Below are positions 1 through 6,938 of a stretch of 23,779 bases of DNA, piece by piece. The stretch lies in contig CAZDGK010000017.1 in NCBI GenBank assembly GCA_964505035.1, forward strand, positions 1-23,779, given 5' to 3'. Numbering within the stretch: position 1 is the first letter of the stretch; every line of letters starts with the position of its first letter. This DNA is from CAZDGK01 sp964505035 (GTDB lineage: Bacteria > Patescibacteriota > Saccharimonadia > UBA4664). Made by a program: the position numbers and the translations under genes. The notes beneath the pieces were generated by a model, which saw nothing but the letters and a program-made list of their open reading frames with translations, ran no database searches and was not told the DNA's origin.

Positions 1-1
1 A

Positions 2-130
2 ATGCTCACCCAGGTCACCGGCGTACCTTGCGTAGTGGCCGAAGAGCCGCTGCTGTGCGTGGTGCGCGGCACCGGCATCGCCCTCGACAACCTCGAGGAG
101 TACAAACGCAGCCTGGTCGCAGTAAAGTAA
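2..130 (+). CDS. mreB: MreB, rod-shape actin homologue (C-terminal end only)
   Basis: The window opens inside a gene; frame 2 is open to a TAA at 128-130 and gives 42 residues. The tail contains GVPCVVAEEPLLCVVRGTG followed by ALDNLEEYKRSL, which matches the conserved C-terminus of MreB (family pattern: G[IV]P-V-VAEDPL--V--GTG-ALE). MreB forms membrane-associated filaments that direct lateral peptidoglycan synthesis in rod-shaped cells. The Met at position 2 is an internal residue, not the start. The gene ends 47 bases before the next start codon. Identification rests on a short tail, but this motif is characteristic of the family. Confidence 0.8.
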   Translation: MLTQVTGVPCVVAEEPLLCVVRGTGIALDNLEEYKRSLVAVK

Positions 131-165
131 GTCCGCGGCCAATCAGCCCAATATCACCGGCCATG

Positions 166-177
166 TATACTACGCGT
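166..177 (+). promoter_or_regulatory. -10 box immediately upstream of a start codon (leaderless promoter candidate)
   Basis: TATACT at 166-171 lies six bases before the ATG at 178, so transcription should begin at or next to the start codon. No Shine-Dalgarno sequence precedes that ATG, and no clear -35 box is seen. An earlier in-frame ATG at 163 overlaps the box and is unlikely to be used if the promoter is real. Confidence 0.5.
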
Positions 178-1449
178 ATGACCGCCAACTTGCGCCGCCT
201 CATCCAAACCGGCCTGCTCGTATTGCTGGCCCTCATGCCGTTCCACGCCTTCCTGAGCGTCTGGCTCGGCAGCCTCACCGGCCATGAGGCGGTCATCGAG
301 GCCTGGAAGGAAGTGCTGCTCCTCGCGCTGGCAGGCGCCGGCGCAGTTCTCGCCGCCACCGACCCGGCCACCCGTCAGCGTCTCAATCAGCCACTCGTCT
401 GGCTCGTTGCGGCCTATGGAGCGGCTGGATTACTCGCCAGCTGGCTGGGCCATCCCGGTTGGACCGCCCTGGCCTTTGGCCTCAAAACCGACTACGAATT
501 CCTACTGGCCTTCCTGCTCGCGCTCATAGTAGCCGAGCGCCGCTTCATCCGTGCCGCCATCAAGGTCACTCTCGGGGCTGGCGCCATGGTGATCGTATTT
601 GGCCTCCTCCAAGCCACAATCCTGCCAGTCAATTTCCTAGCTCAATTTGGCTACAGCTCGGCTACCGTCGTGCCGTACCAAACCGTCGGCGGTAGCCCCG
701 ACCTCATTCGCTTCGCCAGTACGCTCGGCGGTCCCAATCAGCTCGGCAGCTATCTCATTATCATCCTGGCACTGGGCCTGGCCATCGGCTGGCGCTACCG
801 CCACTGGTGGCTGCTCGGTCTCACGTTCGCCGGCGGCTTCGTCCTGCTCGGCACCCACTCGAGGGCCGCCTGGGCCGGCGCCGCACTGGCCGCCGCCGTT
901 GTCGCCATCGGGCTCCTGCCAGCCAGTCACCGCCGCGCCGGCACTGCCGTTATCGCCGCCCTGGGCGCCGTGCTGGGAGCCGCCCTCATCTGGCTGCTCC
1001 ACATTAGCCAAACCCTGCGTCACTACCTCCTGCACGGCGCCCCCGCCGACGGCGCCCTCAGCTCCGACGCCGAACATGTTCAGTCGCTCGCCAGCGGCGG
1101 CTACGCCGTCGAGTCCGGACCACTCGGCCACGGTCTGGGCACCGCCGGGCCAGCCGTCTTCCACACCGGCCAGGGCATCATCATCGAAAACTACTATCTC
1201 CAAATCGGCTACGAAGCCGGCTGGCTTGGCCTCGGATTATTGATTGCCCTCATCACCGCCACAGCCGGCATCCTGATGCGGCGCACCACCCACCACCCAG
1301 CCGCCTTGGCGCTACTCGCCGCCCTAGCCGGCATCAGCCTCGACGCGCTAGTCCTGCCCGCCTGGACCGATTCCACCACCGCTCTCGTGTTCTGGGTGCT
1401 CGCTGGGGCGATCATTGGCCTGCCCAAGGTAGAAGGGGATTATGTCTAA
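178..1449 (+). CDS. O-antigen ligase / Wzy polymerase-like multi-pass membrane protein
   Basis: This 423-residue protein is almost entirely hydrophobic helices. In the middle it carries the pattern usual for the Wzy_C/O-antigen ligase family: an FASTLGGPNQLGSYL segment, then helices and a THSRAAW segment, with a large extracytoplasmic loop near residues 285-345 containing GHGLGTAGP. Members polymerise or ligate lipid-linked glycans on the outer face of the membrane. The start is placed at ATG 178 rather than at ATG 163 or the far upstream ATG at 28, because a -10 box sits at 166-171 and the longer reading frame overlaps mreB. The stop overlaps the start of the WecG/TagA-type gene at 1442, so the two are probably co-translated. 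Whether it is a ligase or a polymerase cannot be decided from sequence. Confidence 0.8.
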   Translation: MTANLRRLIQTGLLVLLALMPFHAFLSVWLGSLTGHEAVIEAWKEVLLLALAGAGAVLAATDPATRQRLNQPLVWLVAAYGAAGLLASWLGHPGWTALAFGLKTDYEFLLAFLLALIVAERRFIRAAIKVTLGAGAMVIVFGLLQATILPVNFLAQFGYSSATVVPYQTVGGSPDLIRFASTLGGPNQLGSYLIIILALGLAIGWRYRHWWLLGLTFAGGFVLLGTHSRAAWAGAALAAAVVAIGLLPASHRRAGTAVIAALGAVLGAALIWLLHISQTLRHYLLHGAPADGALSSDAEHVQSLASGGYAVESGPLGHGLGTAGPAVFHTGQGIIIENYYLQIGYEAGWLGLGLLIALITATAGILMRRTTHHPAALALLAALAGISLDALVLPAWTDSTTALVFWVLAGAIIGLPKVEGDYV

Positions 1450-2293
1450 GCAAAGCCAATATCCCAAGGTCAATCTGCTCGGCGTCGAAGTCGACGCCCT
1501 CACCATGCCTCAGGCCATCGCCTTTATCCTCGACCGCGCCGCCAACCCGGCCACACCAGCCAGCTACGTCGTCAAGCCCTACGTCGAGTTCCTCGACCGC
1601 GCCGCCGGCGACCCAGCCGTACGCCAACTCTTGATGGACGCTGAGTTGTCGCTCGCCGATGGGGTAGCACTGCCATGGGCGGCCACCTACCTCTACGGCG
1701 GCCGCCGCAATCTCTGGCGGCTCGGGCAAACGCTCAGCTGGATCGCCCTTGCCCCGGGCCGGCTCAGTGCCCAGCTACCCGAGCGCGCCAGTGGCATCAA
1801 CCTAGCCTGGCCGCTCCTGCAGGCCGCCGCCGAGCGCCACCTCAGCGTCTTCCTGATTGGCTCACCAGCCGCCAGCACCATCAAGCACACCGCCAGCACG
1901 CTCGCTGCTGCCATTCCGGACCTGCGCATCGCCGGCACCCAAAACGGCGCGGCTACCGCTCCAGGCGGCAGCCTATCGGCCGGCTGGCTGGACGCCACCG
2001 CTACCGCCATCCGCTCCTCCAAACCCGACCTCATCCTGGTCGGCCTCGGCTTCCCGCTGCAGGAGCGCGTCATGGCCGCCCTACAGCCGCACCTCGCCCA
2101 TGGCGTGATGATCGGCGAAGGCGGCACCTTTGACTACGAGCAGTTCGGCGGCCGCCGGCCCAAAGCCCCAGTTGCATTTCAGCGCCTCGGCCTGGAATGG
2201 CTATGGCGGCTAATGCTCGAGCCTTCACGCTACCGCCGCCAGCTAGCCATTCCGCGCTTCATCTGGCGTGTCTGGCGCTGGCGCGATCATTAG
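1442..2293 (+). CDS. WecG/TagA/CpsF family glycosyltransferase (GT26)
   Basis: The 283-residue protein has the GT26 layout: an N-terminal LLGVEVDALTMPQAI segment, a SLADGVALPWAA segment carrying the conserved Asp, a central FLIGSP loop, PDLILVGLGFPLQE near residues 195-210, and GEGGTFDYEQFGG followed by the basic C-terminal EWLWRLMLEPSRYRRQ. These enzymes transfer N-acetylmannosamine-type sugars to undecaprenyl-linked GlcNAc, acting at the inner membrane face through the basic C-terminal tail. AAGGGG just upstream of ATG 1442 supports this start. It overlaps the preceding ligase-like gene by eight bases. Family assignment is firm; the sugar is not known. Confidence 0.9.
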   Translation: MSKQSQYPKVNLLGVEVDALTMPQAIAFILDRAANPATPASYVVKPYVEFLDRAAGDPAVRQLLMDAELSLADGVALPWAATYLYGGRRNLWRLGQTLSWIALAPGRLSAQLPERASGINLAWPLLQAAAERHLSVFLIGSPAASTIKHTASTLAAAIPDLRIAGTQNGAATAPGGSLSAGWLDATATAIRSSKPDLILVGLGFPLQERVMAALQPHLAHGVMIGEGGTFDYEQFGGRRPKAPVAFQRLGLEWLWRLMLEPSRYRRQLAIPRFIWRVWRWRDH

Positions 2294-2295
2294 CC

Positions 2296-2327
2296 ATTGG
2301 CGCTTTTGCCACTTTCCAATCGCCAAT
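2296..2327 (+). repeat. Inverted repeat downstream of the GT26 gene
   Basis: ATTGGCG at 2296-2302 and CGCCAAT at 2321-2327 form a 7-base stem with an 18-base loop three bases after the stop codon at 2293. No T-run follows, so it is at best a weak terminator. Confidence 0.35.
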
Positions 2328-2366
2328 CAAGTGTTGTACCATAACCATAATAAATGACGGCTGTAT

Positions 2367-3542
2367 GTGATTTGCACTATCTGTAGGCAACCGACCGCAT
2401 TGCTGGGCGCCGGCCCGGGCTACTGCCGTTCGTGTGGCAGCCGGCCATTGTTCGCCCCACACCGGGCCCTCGACCTGCGCCTCAGCCGCTCAGCCCATGG
2501 CGGAGGTGCCGGCGCCGCCGCGCTGCCCCAAGCCCCAGCCACCGCCGTGCACGCCAGCCGCACCGCCCCGAGCGGACGCTTCATGGACCTGCGGGCACCC
2601 AAATCGTCCGGCCCGGCCGGCGCCGCTGCCACATCGCTAGCCACTGCCCGCAGCTCGGCTGCGGCCGAATCATCGCCCTCCCACGTCACGGCCACCAAGA
2701 GCGCTCCGACCAACCCCGCCGCCGCGCCCCACAGCACCGTTCACGAGCAGCGCCTCAACCGCTTCGAGGACCGCTTCAGCCACGCCAAAGGCATGCCCCG
2801 CAGTGGCCAGATCAGCCGCTTCGGCCAGCCCATACGTGAGCAATTTGGGCAGCAAGTGGGCCAGCGCCCCGGCGACCGCTTCGAGGATCGTTTTAGCCAG
2901 CATTATGCGCCCGGCAAGCAGGCCACCTTCGACCCAGCCCACCCCCACGGCAGCCCGCTCGACCATCACTTGGGCCAGGAACTCCCAGCCCAAACCGCCG
3001 CTCAACATACCGCTATGGCCGGGCTCGCCCACGCCACCCACGTACCCGGTGCCGCAGCGGCCGGCCCGCGCGCGGTCAGTTTCCCGAGCGCACCGCGCCT
3101 GAGCCAGGCCACCGCCCTGGTCGCCATTGTTGTGGTCATCGGAGCCTACATCTGGCTCCAGAATTACCCCAAACTCGCCGCCACCAACGCCGGCCGCGCC
3201 GCCGGTATCTCCGCCAGCCTCCCCGGCTACCTGCCATCCAGCTATAGCCTGGCCACCACCGACACCAAGCCCGGCCTCGTCACCTTCCACTTCGCTAGCC
3301 CCAGCGACACCGACCAGCTCACCATCACCCAGCAGCGGACCACCTGGGACGCCGTCTCGTTGCTCGATAATTTCGTCACCTCTCAGGCCACCGACTATTC
3401 AGCCATCGAGGGCCAGGGTCTCACCATCTACCTCTACGGCACCAACCGGGCCGCCTGGGTCAATCACGGCATCCAGTACCAAATCACCGGCGCCGGCCGC
3501 CTCAGCCGCGACCAGATCCTCAAGATCGCCTACAGTCTGTAG
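2367..3542 (+). CDS. Zinc-ribbon, single-transmembrane protein with DUF4367-like outer domain
   Basis: The start is GTG 2367, needed to include the CxxC (residues 3-6) and CxxC (20-23) that make a short zinc ribbon. Residues 30-245 are a low-complexity Ala/Pro/His/Gln-rich linker in which the heptad RFEDRFS occurs twice (132-138 and 171-177). One transmembrane helix (about 247-265) follows. The last 110 residues (from LPGYLPSSYSL, ending in LSRDQILKIAYSL) resemble DUF4367/anti-sigma-type outer domains. The likely topology is ribbon and linker inside, beta-rich domain outside. The function is unknown. The length is 391 residues. The family call for the C-terminal domain is from pattern only. 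Confidence 0.7.
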   Translation: MICTICRQPTALLGAGPGYCRSCGSRPLFAPHRALDLRLSRSAHGGGAGAAALPQAPATAVHASRTAPSGRFMDLRAPKSSGPAGAAATSLATARSSAAAESSPSHVTATKSAPTNPAAAPHSTVHEQRLNRFEDRFSHAKGMPRSGQISRFGQPIREQFGQQVGQRPGDRFEDRFSQHYAPGKQATFDPAHPHGSPLDHHLGQELPAQTAAQHTAMAGLAHATHVPGAAAAGPRAVSFPSAPRLSQATALVAIVVVIGAYIWLQNYPKLAATNAGRAAGISASLPGYLPSSYSLATTDTKPGLVTFHFASPSDTDQLTITQQRTTWDAVSLLDNFVTSQATDYSAIEGQGLTIYLYGTNRAAWVNHGIQYQITGAGRLSRDQILKIAYSL

Positions 3543-3556
3543 TTGTAGCTGCAGGC

Positions 3557-3585
3557 TTGCATTATTAGGCATTTTATGCTATTAT
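3557..3585 (+). promoter_or_regulatory. Sigma-70-type promoter for the 51-residue membrane protein
   Basis: TTGCAT (-35, 3557-3562), a 17-base spacer and TATTAT (-10, 3580-3585) preceded by TGC (extended -10). This gives a leader of about 35 bases before ATG 3629. Confidence 0.75.
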
Positions 3586-3628
3586 ATACATAGTCCATTC
3601 CGCGCCAAGTATCTGTAAGGAGATACCC

Positions 3629-3784
3629 ATGAGTGCATGGATCGTCCTCGCCATTCTGGTCCTGATGTCGGCCCTGAGCACCAAGAAGTCGCCCTCACGG
3701 ACGTTCCTCTTCTGCCTCGTGGTCTGGTTCCTGGTCATGGCGCTGCGAGGCGCCGTCCAGAGCCACTGGATCTTCTACTGGTGA
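3629..3784 (+). CDS. Small membrane protein, 51 residues, function unknown
   Basis: ATG 3629 is preceded by a strong TAAGGAGA Shine-Dalgarno site and a good promoter at 3557-3585, so this short frame is very likely translated. The product has two hydrophobic helices (about residues 3-15 and 24-40) joined by a short basic loop, STKKSPSR, and ends in HWIFYW. It stops with TGA at 3782-3784. It matches no family I recognise. Possible roles are a small membrane regulator or assembly factor; nothing in the neighbourhood settles this. Confidence 0.65.
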   Translation: MSAWIVLAILVLMSALSTKKSPSRTFLFCLVVWFLVMALRGAVQSHWIFYW

Positions 3785-3851
3785 GCGACCCCCGGGCCCG
3801 GATTCGTAGCCTCGCTGCGTTTCCGGACTCATAATTTTGTGCATTGTGAAC

Positions 3852-3857
3852 TATACT
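3852..3857 (+). promoter_or_regulatory. Possible -10 box for the 112-residue protein
   Basis: TATACT at 3852-3857 lies 27 bases before ATG 3884. The A/T-rich surroundings contrast with the flanking genes. No convincing -35 box is visible. Confidence 0.4.
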
Positions 3858-3883
3858 TAGAGATATATGAGCAGGGGAGCACT

Positions 3884-4222
3884 ATGAACGAAGATAAAGC
3901 CTGGGATCGGATCACCGATGCCATCGACGCCAAGTTCGGCATCGCTCGGCACGGCCGCCTCAGCCGGCCCGTCGCCGACGCTCATGAGCTCACCGAGCAA
4001 GTCGCCTTTATCGAATTTGACCGGGCAGGGGAGCGCTATAAGCTCGAGCGCGTAACCGGCCCCGCCATCATCGACCGCCGCACCATTGGCGCCCGCCGCG
4101 CCGGTGCCACCGTCCGTTACGAAAATGTCTACGACCCCACCGAAACCAGCTCCCGCACCAACATGTTCCGCCAAGACGCCGGCGAGTGGGTAGCCATAGA
4201 CGCCAGCGAACTTGGACTCTAG
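3884..4222 (+). CDS. Uncharacterised 112-residue soluble protein
   Basis: ATG 3884 is chosen because AGGGGAG ends four bases upstream; an in-frame ATG at 3839 lies before the possible -10 box and lacks such a site. The protein begins MNEDKAWDRITDAIDAKFG, continues with a charged segment, then a probable beta-rich part (FIEFDRAGERYKLERVTGP, RRAGATVRYENVYDP). It has no signal peptide or membrane helix and no recognised motif. Coding character agrees with its neighbours. It converges with the minus-strand gene ending at 4274. Confidence 0.65.
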   Translation: MNEDKAWDRITDAIDAKFGIARHGRLSRPVADAHELTEQVAFIEFDRAGERYKLERVTGPAIIDRRTIGARRAGATVRYENVYDPTETSSRTNMFRQDAGEWVAIDASELGL

Positions 4223-4260
4223 ATAGTTATAAAATCAGCGGCCTGGAATTCCCAGACCGC
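4223..4260 (-). terminator. Hairpin with T-rich tail ending the minus-strand gene 4274-4636
   Basis: GCGG-C-CTGG (4238-4246) pairs with CCAG-A-CCGC (4252-4260) around a five-base loop, with one mismatch. Read on the minus strand the hairpin is followed by TGATTTTATAACT, as expected for an intrinsic terminator. On the plus strand there is no T-run. Confidence 0.6.
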
Positions 4261-4273
4261 CTCCAACCGGCTG

Positions 4274-4636
4274 CTATCGCCGGCGCACCGACACGACCAA
4301 CTCGTACTGGTCTCGGTCAGACTCGAGCAGCTCAACCATTGCCAGGCGCTCGTTCGGGTAGAAACCCATCCGGTCATCGTGCCGCATCGAGCGAGCCACC
4401 AGTAGCTGGCCCATGATGACCGGCGCGGCCGTGACACTCACATCCCGCTCCTTCATCCGATAGCGCTTCAGGAGCGCAGATTGTCTCTCAGCCACCTTGG
4501 CTAGCGCCTCGGATTGACTGCCGGCCACGACGTATACGCGCACGTCAAACGGCGCACGAAAGTTGGAACCGTCTCGTTCCGCTACATCATACTCTCCAGC
4601 CCAGTGGATCTCCCACAAAGCCAGCTCGTCCTCCAC
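4274..4636 (-). CDS. Uncharacterised 120-residue protein
   Basis: The start is GTG at 4634-4636, supported by a near-perfect AAGGAGG four bases upstream on the minus strand and an extended -10 box beyond it. The product begins MEDELALWEIHWAGEYDV, has a central segment AGSQSEALAKVAERQSALLKR that looks like an amphipathic helix, and ends in a beta-rich, Arg-terminated tail (YELVVSVRRR). No signal peptide, membrane helix or known motif is visible. It is transcribed divergently from gltX and terminates in a clear hairpin, so it is an isolated single-gene unit. The function is unknown. Confidence 0.65.
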   Translation of the reverse strand: MEDELALWEIHWAGEYDVAERDGSNFRAPFDVRVYVVAGSQSEALAKVAERQSALLKRYRMKERDVSVTAAPVIMGQLLVARSMRHDDRMGFYPNERLAMVELLESDRDQYELVVSVRRR

Positions 4637-4679
4637 GTCGCCTCCTTAGGCAGTTTGGAAATTGTGCAAGGACGCAAGC

Positions 4680-4688
4680 AATATACCA
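4680..4688 (-). promoter_or_regulatory. Extended -10 promoter for the minus-strand 120-residue protein
   Basis: On the minus strand TGG-TATATT occupies 4688-4680. No good -35 box is present, which is common for extended -10 promoters. It overlaps the divergent gltX promoter region. Confidence 0.55.
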
Positions 4689-4697
4689 CATCACACC

Positions 4698-4733
4698 TTG
4701 CCCACACCCGCATCAGGCGCTAAAATAAGCACC
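4698..4733 (+). promoter_or_regulatory. gltX promoter placing the transcript start at the ATG
   Basis: TTGCCC (4698-4703), a 17-base spacer, TAAAAT (4721-4726), then exactly seven bases to ATG 4734. No Shine-Dalgarno sequence fits in that gap, so gltX is probably translated from a leaderless mRNA. Confidence 0.65.
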
Positions 4734-6146
4734 ATGTCAAGCCACCATTCCACCGCCAAACCCACCCCGGCCGTCCGCGTCCGCTTTGCGCCCAGCCCCA
4801 CCGGCCTGCTGCATATCGGCGGCATGCGCTCGGCGCTGTTTAACTGGCTATGGGCGCGCCACACTGGCGGCACGTTCGTGCTCCGACTGGAAGACACCGA
4901 CCGCAATCGCTTGGTGGAGGGTTCAGCCGACCAGATCTACGCCAGCCATGAAGCGCTCGGCATCACACCCGACGAGGGTCCCCAGCAGGGCGGCCCGTTT
5001 GGCCCGTACGTCCAGTCGGAGCGGCTGGATATCTACCGCGCACATGCCGACCAGCTCCTCGCCACCGGCGCGCTCTACCGCTGCTGGTGCTCCAGCGAGC
5101 GGCTCGACCAACTCCGCGCCGAGGCCGAAAAATCCGGCGTCGCCTTCAAGTACGACCGCCATTGCCTCGTACCGGCCAACCAGGGCCAGGAATCGGACTC
5201 ACACGTCCTGCGCTTCCGCATCCCCGACGCACCAGAATCCATCGCCTGGGATGATGCCGTGCGCGGCCACATTAGCTTCAAGCTAGCCGACCTCGACGAC
5301 TTCATCGCCATCAAGGCCGATGGCTTCCCAACCTACCATTTTGCCAATATCGTCGATGACCATCTCATGGAGATCAGCCATGTCCTGCGCGCCGACGAAT
5401 GGCTGCCCAGCACGCCCAAACACCTGCTGCTCTGGCAGGCTTTTGACTGGCCCGCACCAGTCTACGCCCACCTACCCGCCGTCCAGGGTCCAACTGGCGG
5501 CAAAAAGCTCAGCAAACGCGACGGCGCCGAACCTGTCGAAGCCTATACCGCCCAGGGCTACCTGCCTGAGGCCATTCGCAGCTTCCTCGCCAGTCTCGGC
5601 TGGAATGACGGCACTACCCAGGAGGTCTATACCACGCCCGAGCTCATCGCCAAATTTACCCTCGACCGCATCCAGAGCAGTCCAGCCCGCTTCGACAAGG
5701 ACCGGCTCACCTGGATGAACGGCTATATCATTCGCCAGATGGCCCCTGAGGCCCTCCTGGAGCACTGTGAGGGCTTCTGGCCGGCAGCAGCCAAAGATAC
5801 CGGTGTCTCATACCGCCTGGCCGTTCTAAAGCTCGTACAGGACCGCCTGAAGTTTCTGGCCGAGCTCCCTGAGCTCACCGAGTTCTTCTTCGCTGATCCC
5901 GCGCCGACCGAAGTCCACGACTGGACCCCCGCCGTCATCGCCACGCTAGAATCGAGCAACTTCAGCCACGATGACCTAGAAACCCGTCTGCGCGGCCTAG
6001 CCGACGAGCAGGGCACCAAACCCGGCGACCTCTTCAAGTACATCCGCCTGGCCGTCACCGGCCGCACCGCTGCTCCCGGCCTATTTGAAACCCTCCACGT
6101 CCTGGGCCAAGACACCGTCCTGCGCCGCCTACGGGCCGCCAAATAG
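4734..6146 (+). CDS. gltX: Glutamyl-tRNA synthetase
   Basis: This 470-residue class I synthetase charges tRNA-Glu (and perhaps tRNA-Gln, if the cell lacks GlnRS) in the cytoplasm. Visible motifs: RFAPSPTGLLHIGG with the HIGH-type signature HIGG at residues 27-30, the LRLEDTD segment near 50, a probable zinc site C117-x-C119 with C144, the TYHFANIVDDH segment near 200, and KLSKR (258-262) as the KMSKS loop. The helical anticodon-binding domain fills the C-terminal third. Length is normal for the family. ATG 4734 is chosen over an earlier in-frame ATG because the -10 box lies between them. A long inverted repeat follows the stop. Confidence 0.95.
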   Translation: MSSHHSTAKPTPAVRVRFAPSPTGLLHIGGMRSALFNWLWARHTGGTFVLRLEDTDRNRLVEGSADQIYASHEALGITPDEGPQQGGPFGPYVQSERLDIYRAHADQLLATGALYRCWCSSERLDQLRAEAEKSGVAFKYDRHCLVPANQGQESDSHVLRFRIPDAPESIAWDDAVRGHISFKLADLDDFIAIKADGFPTYHFANIVDDHLMEISHVLRADEWLPSTPKHLLLWQAFDWPAPVYAHLPAVQGPTGGKKLSKRDGAEPVEAYTAQGYLPEAIRSFLASLGWNDGTTQEVYTTPELIAKFTLDRIQSSPARFDKDRLTWMNGYIIRQMAPEALLEHCEGFWPAAAKDTGVSYRLAVLKLVQDRLKFLAELPELTEFFFADPAPTEVHDWTPAVIATLESSNFSHDDLETRLRGLADEQGTKPGDLFKYIRLAVTGRTAAPGLFETLHVLGQDTVLRRLRAAK

Positions 6147-6149
6147 AAA

Positions 6150-6187
6150 CTCCGTTAGGCCTTGCAATGCGCAGATGCCTAACGGAG
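6150..6187 (-). terminator. 11-bp inverted repeat between convergent genes, terminator for the minus-strand gene
   Basis: CTCCGTTAGGC (6150-6160) and GCCTAACGGAG (6177-6187) are perfect inverse complements around a 16-base loop. On the minus strand the hairpin is followed by TTTCTATTT, which overlaps the end of gltX. On the plus strand no T-run follows, though the hairpin may still protect the gltX mRNA end. Confidence 0.6.
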
Positions 6188-6214
6188 CAAAGATCGCCGA
6201 CCAACCGGCTCAGT

Positions 6215-6481
6215 CTAGCCAGCCATGCGCCAATTCGACGGTGGCTGTGGCTGAGCCGCCTGGGGCGGCTGCGGCGGCCGGGGGTAGGGGATGGGTCGGG
6301 CGCCTTCGTACGACGCCTCAAGCAACCCCTTCACCTCACTCTCCCGGTAGCGGCGATGGCCGCCCAGCGTGCGAATGGCGCTGAGCTTTCCGGCCTTGGC
6401 CCAACGGGTTACCGTCTTGGGGTCAACCCGGAACATTGCCGCCACCTCGCTTGGTGTCAGCAGCGGTTCGGCATCTTTCAT
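6215..6481 (-). CDS. BldC/MerR-type helix-turn-helix DNA-binding protein
   Basis: The 88-residue product carries a complete winged helix-turn-helix of the MerR/BldC/excisionase type: LLTPSEVAAMFRVDPKTVTRWAK and then the wing GKLSAIRTLGGHRRYRESEV (about residues 7-52). It lacks the effector domain of true MerR proteins. The C-terminal tail (about 58-88) is Pro/Gln-rich and presumably disordered. ATG 6481 is preferred; GTG 6484 is adjacent and in frame, and AGAGAGG upstream serves either. It probably binds DNA cooperatively as a small regulator. Targets are not evident. Confidence 0.85.
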   Translation of the reverse strand: MKDAEPLLTPSEVAAMFRVDPKTVTRWAKAGKLSAIRTLGGHRRYRESEVKGLLEASYEGARPIPYPRPPQPPQAAQPQPPSNWRMAG

Positions 6482-6576
6482 CACGGCCCACCTCTCTTTC
6501 AATCGGATTGGGCGCGATCATTGATAGTTATACTGCAACCACCGGCATCTAGCAACCTCCCAGCTCGTCCACAGGT

Positions 6577-6606
6577 TTGACAAGCGTACTTGAGTTCACA
6601 TATAGT
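6577..6606 (+). promoter_or_regulatory. Near-consensus sigma-70-type promoter
   Basis: TTGACA, a perfect -35 (6577-6582), 18-base spacer, TATAGT (-10, 6601-6606). It gives a leader of about 28 bases before ATG 6641. It is among the strongest-looking promoters in the window. Confidence 0.8.
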
Positions 6607-6640
6607 GCAAGCACTTAACGTAAGTGAGGTTAGAAGACCC

Positions 6641-6844
6641 ATGAGTGTTAGTTTCTACGACGTAAAGACCCGCATGTCCGTGGACGTCCCGGAAAGCGAC
6701 GTCACCAAGACCAAGTATGAGCGCACCACCAAAGAGGGTAAGGTCCAGGTCCGCTACGCCCTGCGTGGCAAGTACGAGGGCCGCAACCTCACCAAGTTCG
6801 TCGGCGAGTCCGACTGGAAGGCTATGAACGCCCCCGAGGAGTAA
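6641..6844 (+). CDS. Small, probably abundant 67-residue protein, function unknown
   Basis: The product is MSVSFYDVKTRMSVDVPES followed by a Lys/Arg-rich stretch (TKTKYERTTKEGKVQVRYALRGK) and ends ESDWKAMNAPEE. It is predicted soluble, with a basic middle and acidic tail, and has no signal peptide or cysteines. ATG 6641 is chosen over upstream in-frame starts because those lie in or next to the promoter; only a weak GAGG/AGAAG precedes it. A perfect -35 box and a perfect 11-bp terminator bracket the gene, so it is a monocistronic unit designed for high expression. It could bind nucleic acid or ribosomes, but that is a guess from charge only. Confidence 0.75.
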   Translation: MSVSFYDVKTRMSVDVPESDVTKTKYERTTKEGKVQVRYALRGKYEGRNLTKFVGESDWKAMNAPEE

Positions 6845-6869
6845 TCCCGGACCCGTCAGATCACGATCC

Positions 6870-6900
6870 AAAAGAGAGCCTTGTGGCTCTCTTTTGTGTT
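6870..6900 (+). terminator. Intrinsic terminator of the 67-residue protein gene
   Basis: AAAAGAGAGCC (6870-6880) and GGCTCTCTTTT (6885-6895) form a perfect 11-bp stem with loop TTGT, followed by GTGTT. The A- and T-runs make it partly bidirectional. Confidence 0.9.
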
Positions 6901-6922
6901 GGCAACCAAGCCCAGGCGAGTG

Positions 6923-6938
6923 TGGTAGCATAAGGAGC
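6923..6938 (+). promoter_or_regulatory. Extended -10 promoter, leaderless geometry, for the DUF3048 gene
   Basis: TGG-TAGCAT (6923-6931) then seven bases to ATG 6939. The gap contains AAGGAG, but only one base from the ATG, too close for a normal Shine-Dalgarno site. Confidence 0.55.

Noticed and set aside
637..1203. 188-codon open frame on the minus strand
   Set aside because: It lies wholly inside the ligase-like gene and gives a low-complexity Gly/Ala-rich product; it arises from G+C-rich codon bias.
2354..2386. Ten-codon upstream open frame overlapping the zinc-ribbon start
   Set aside because: It has a single ATG but no ribosome site and no sign of attenuation structure; likely chance.
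2670..3290. 206-codon open frame on the minus strand
   Set aside because: Antisense to the zinc-ribbon gene, Gly/Ala/Val-rich with no motif, promoter or ribosome site.
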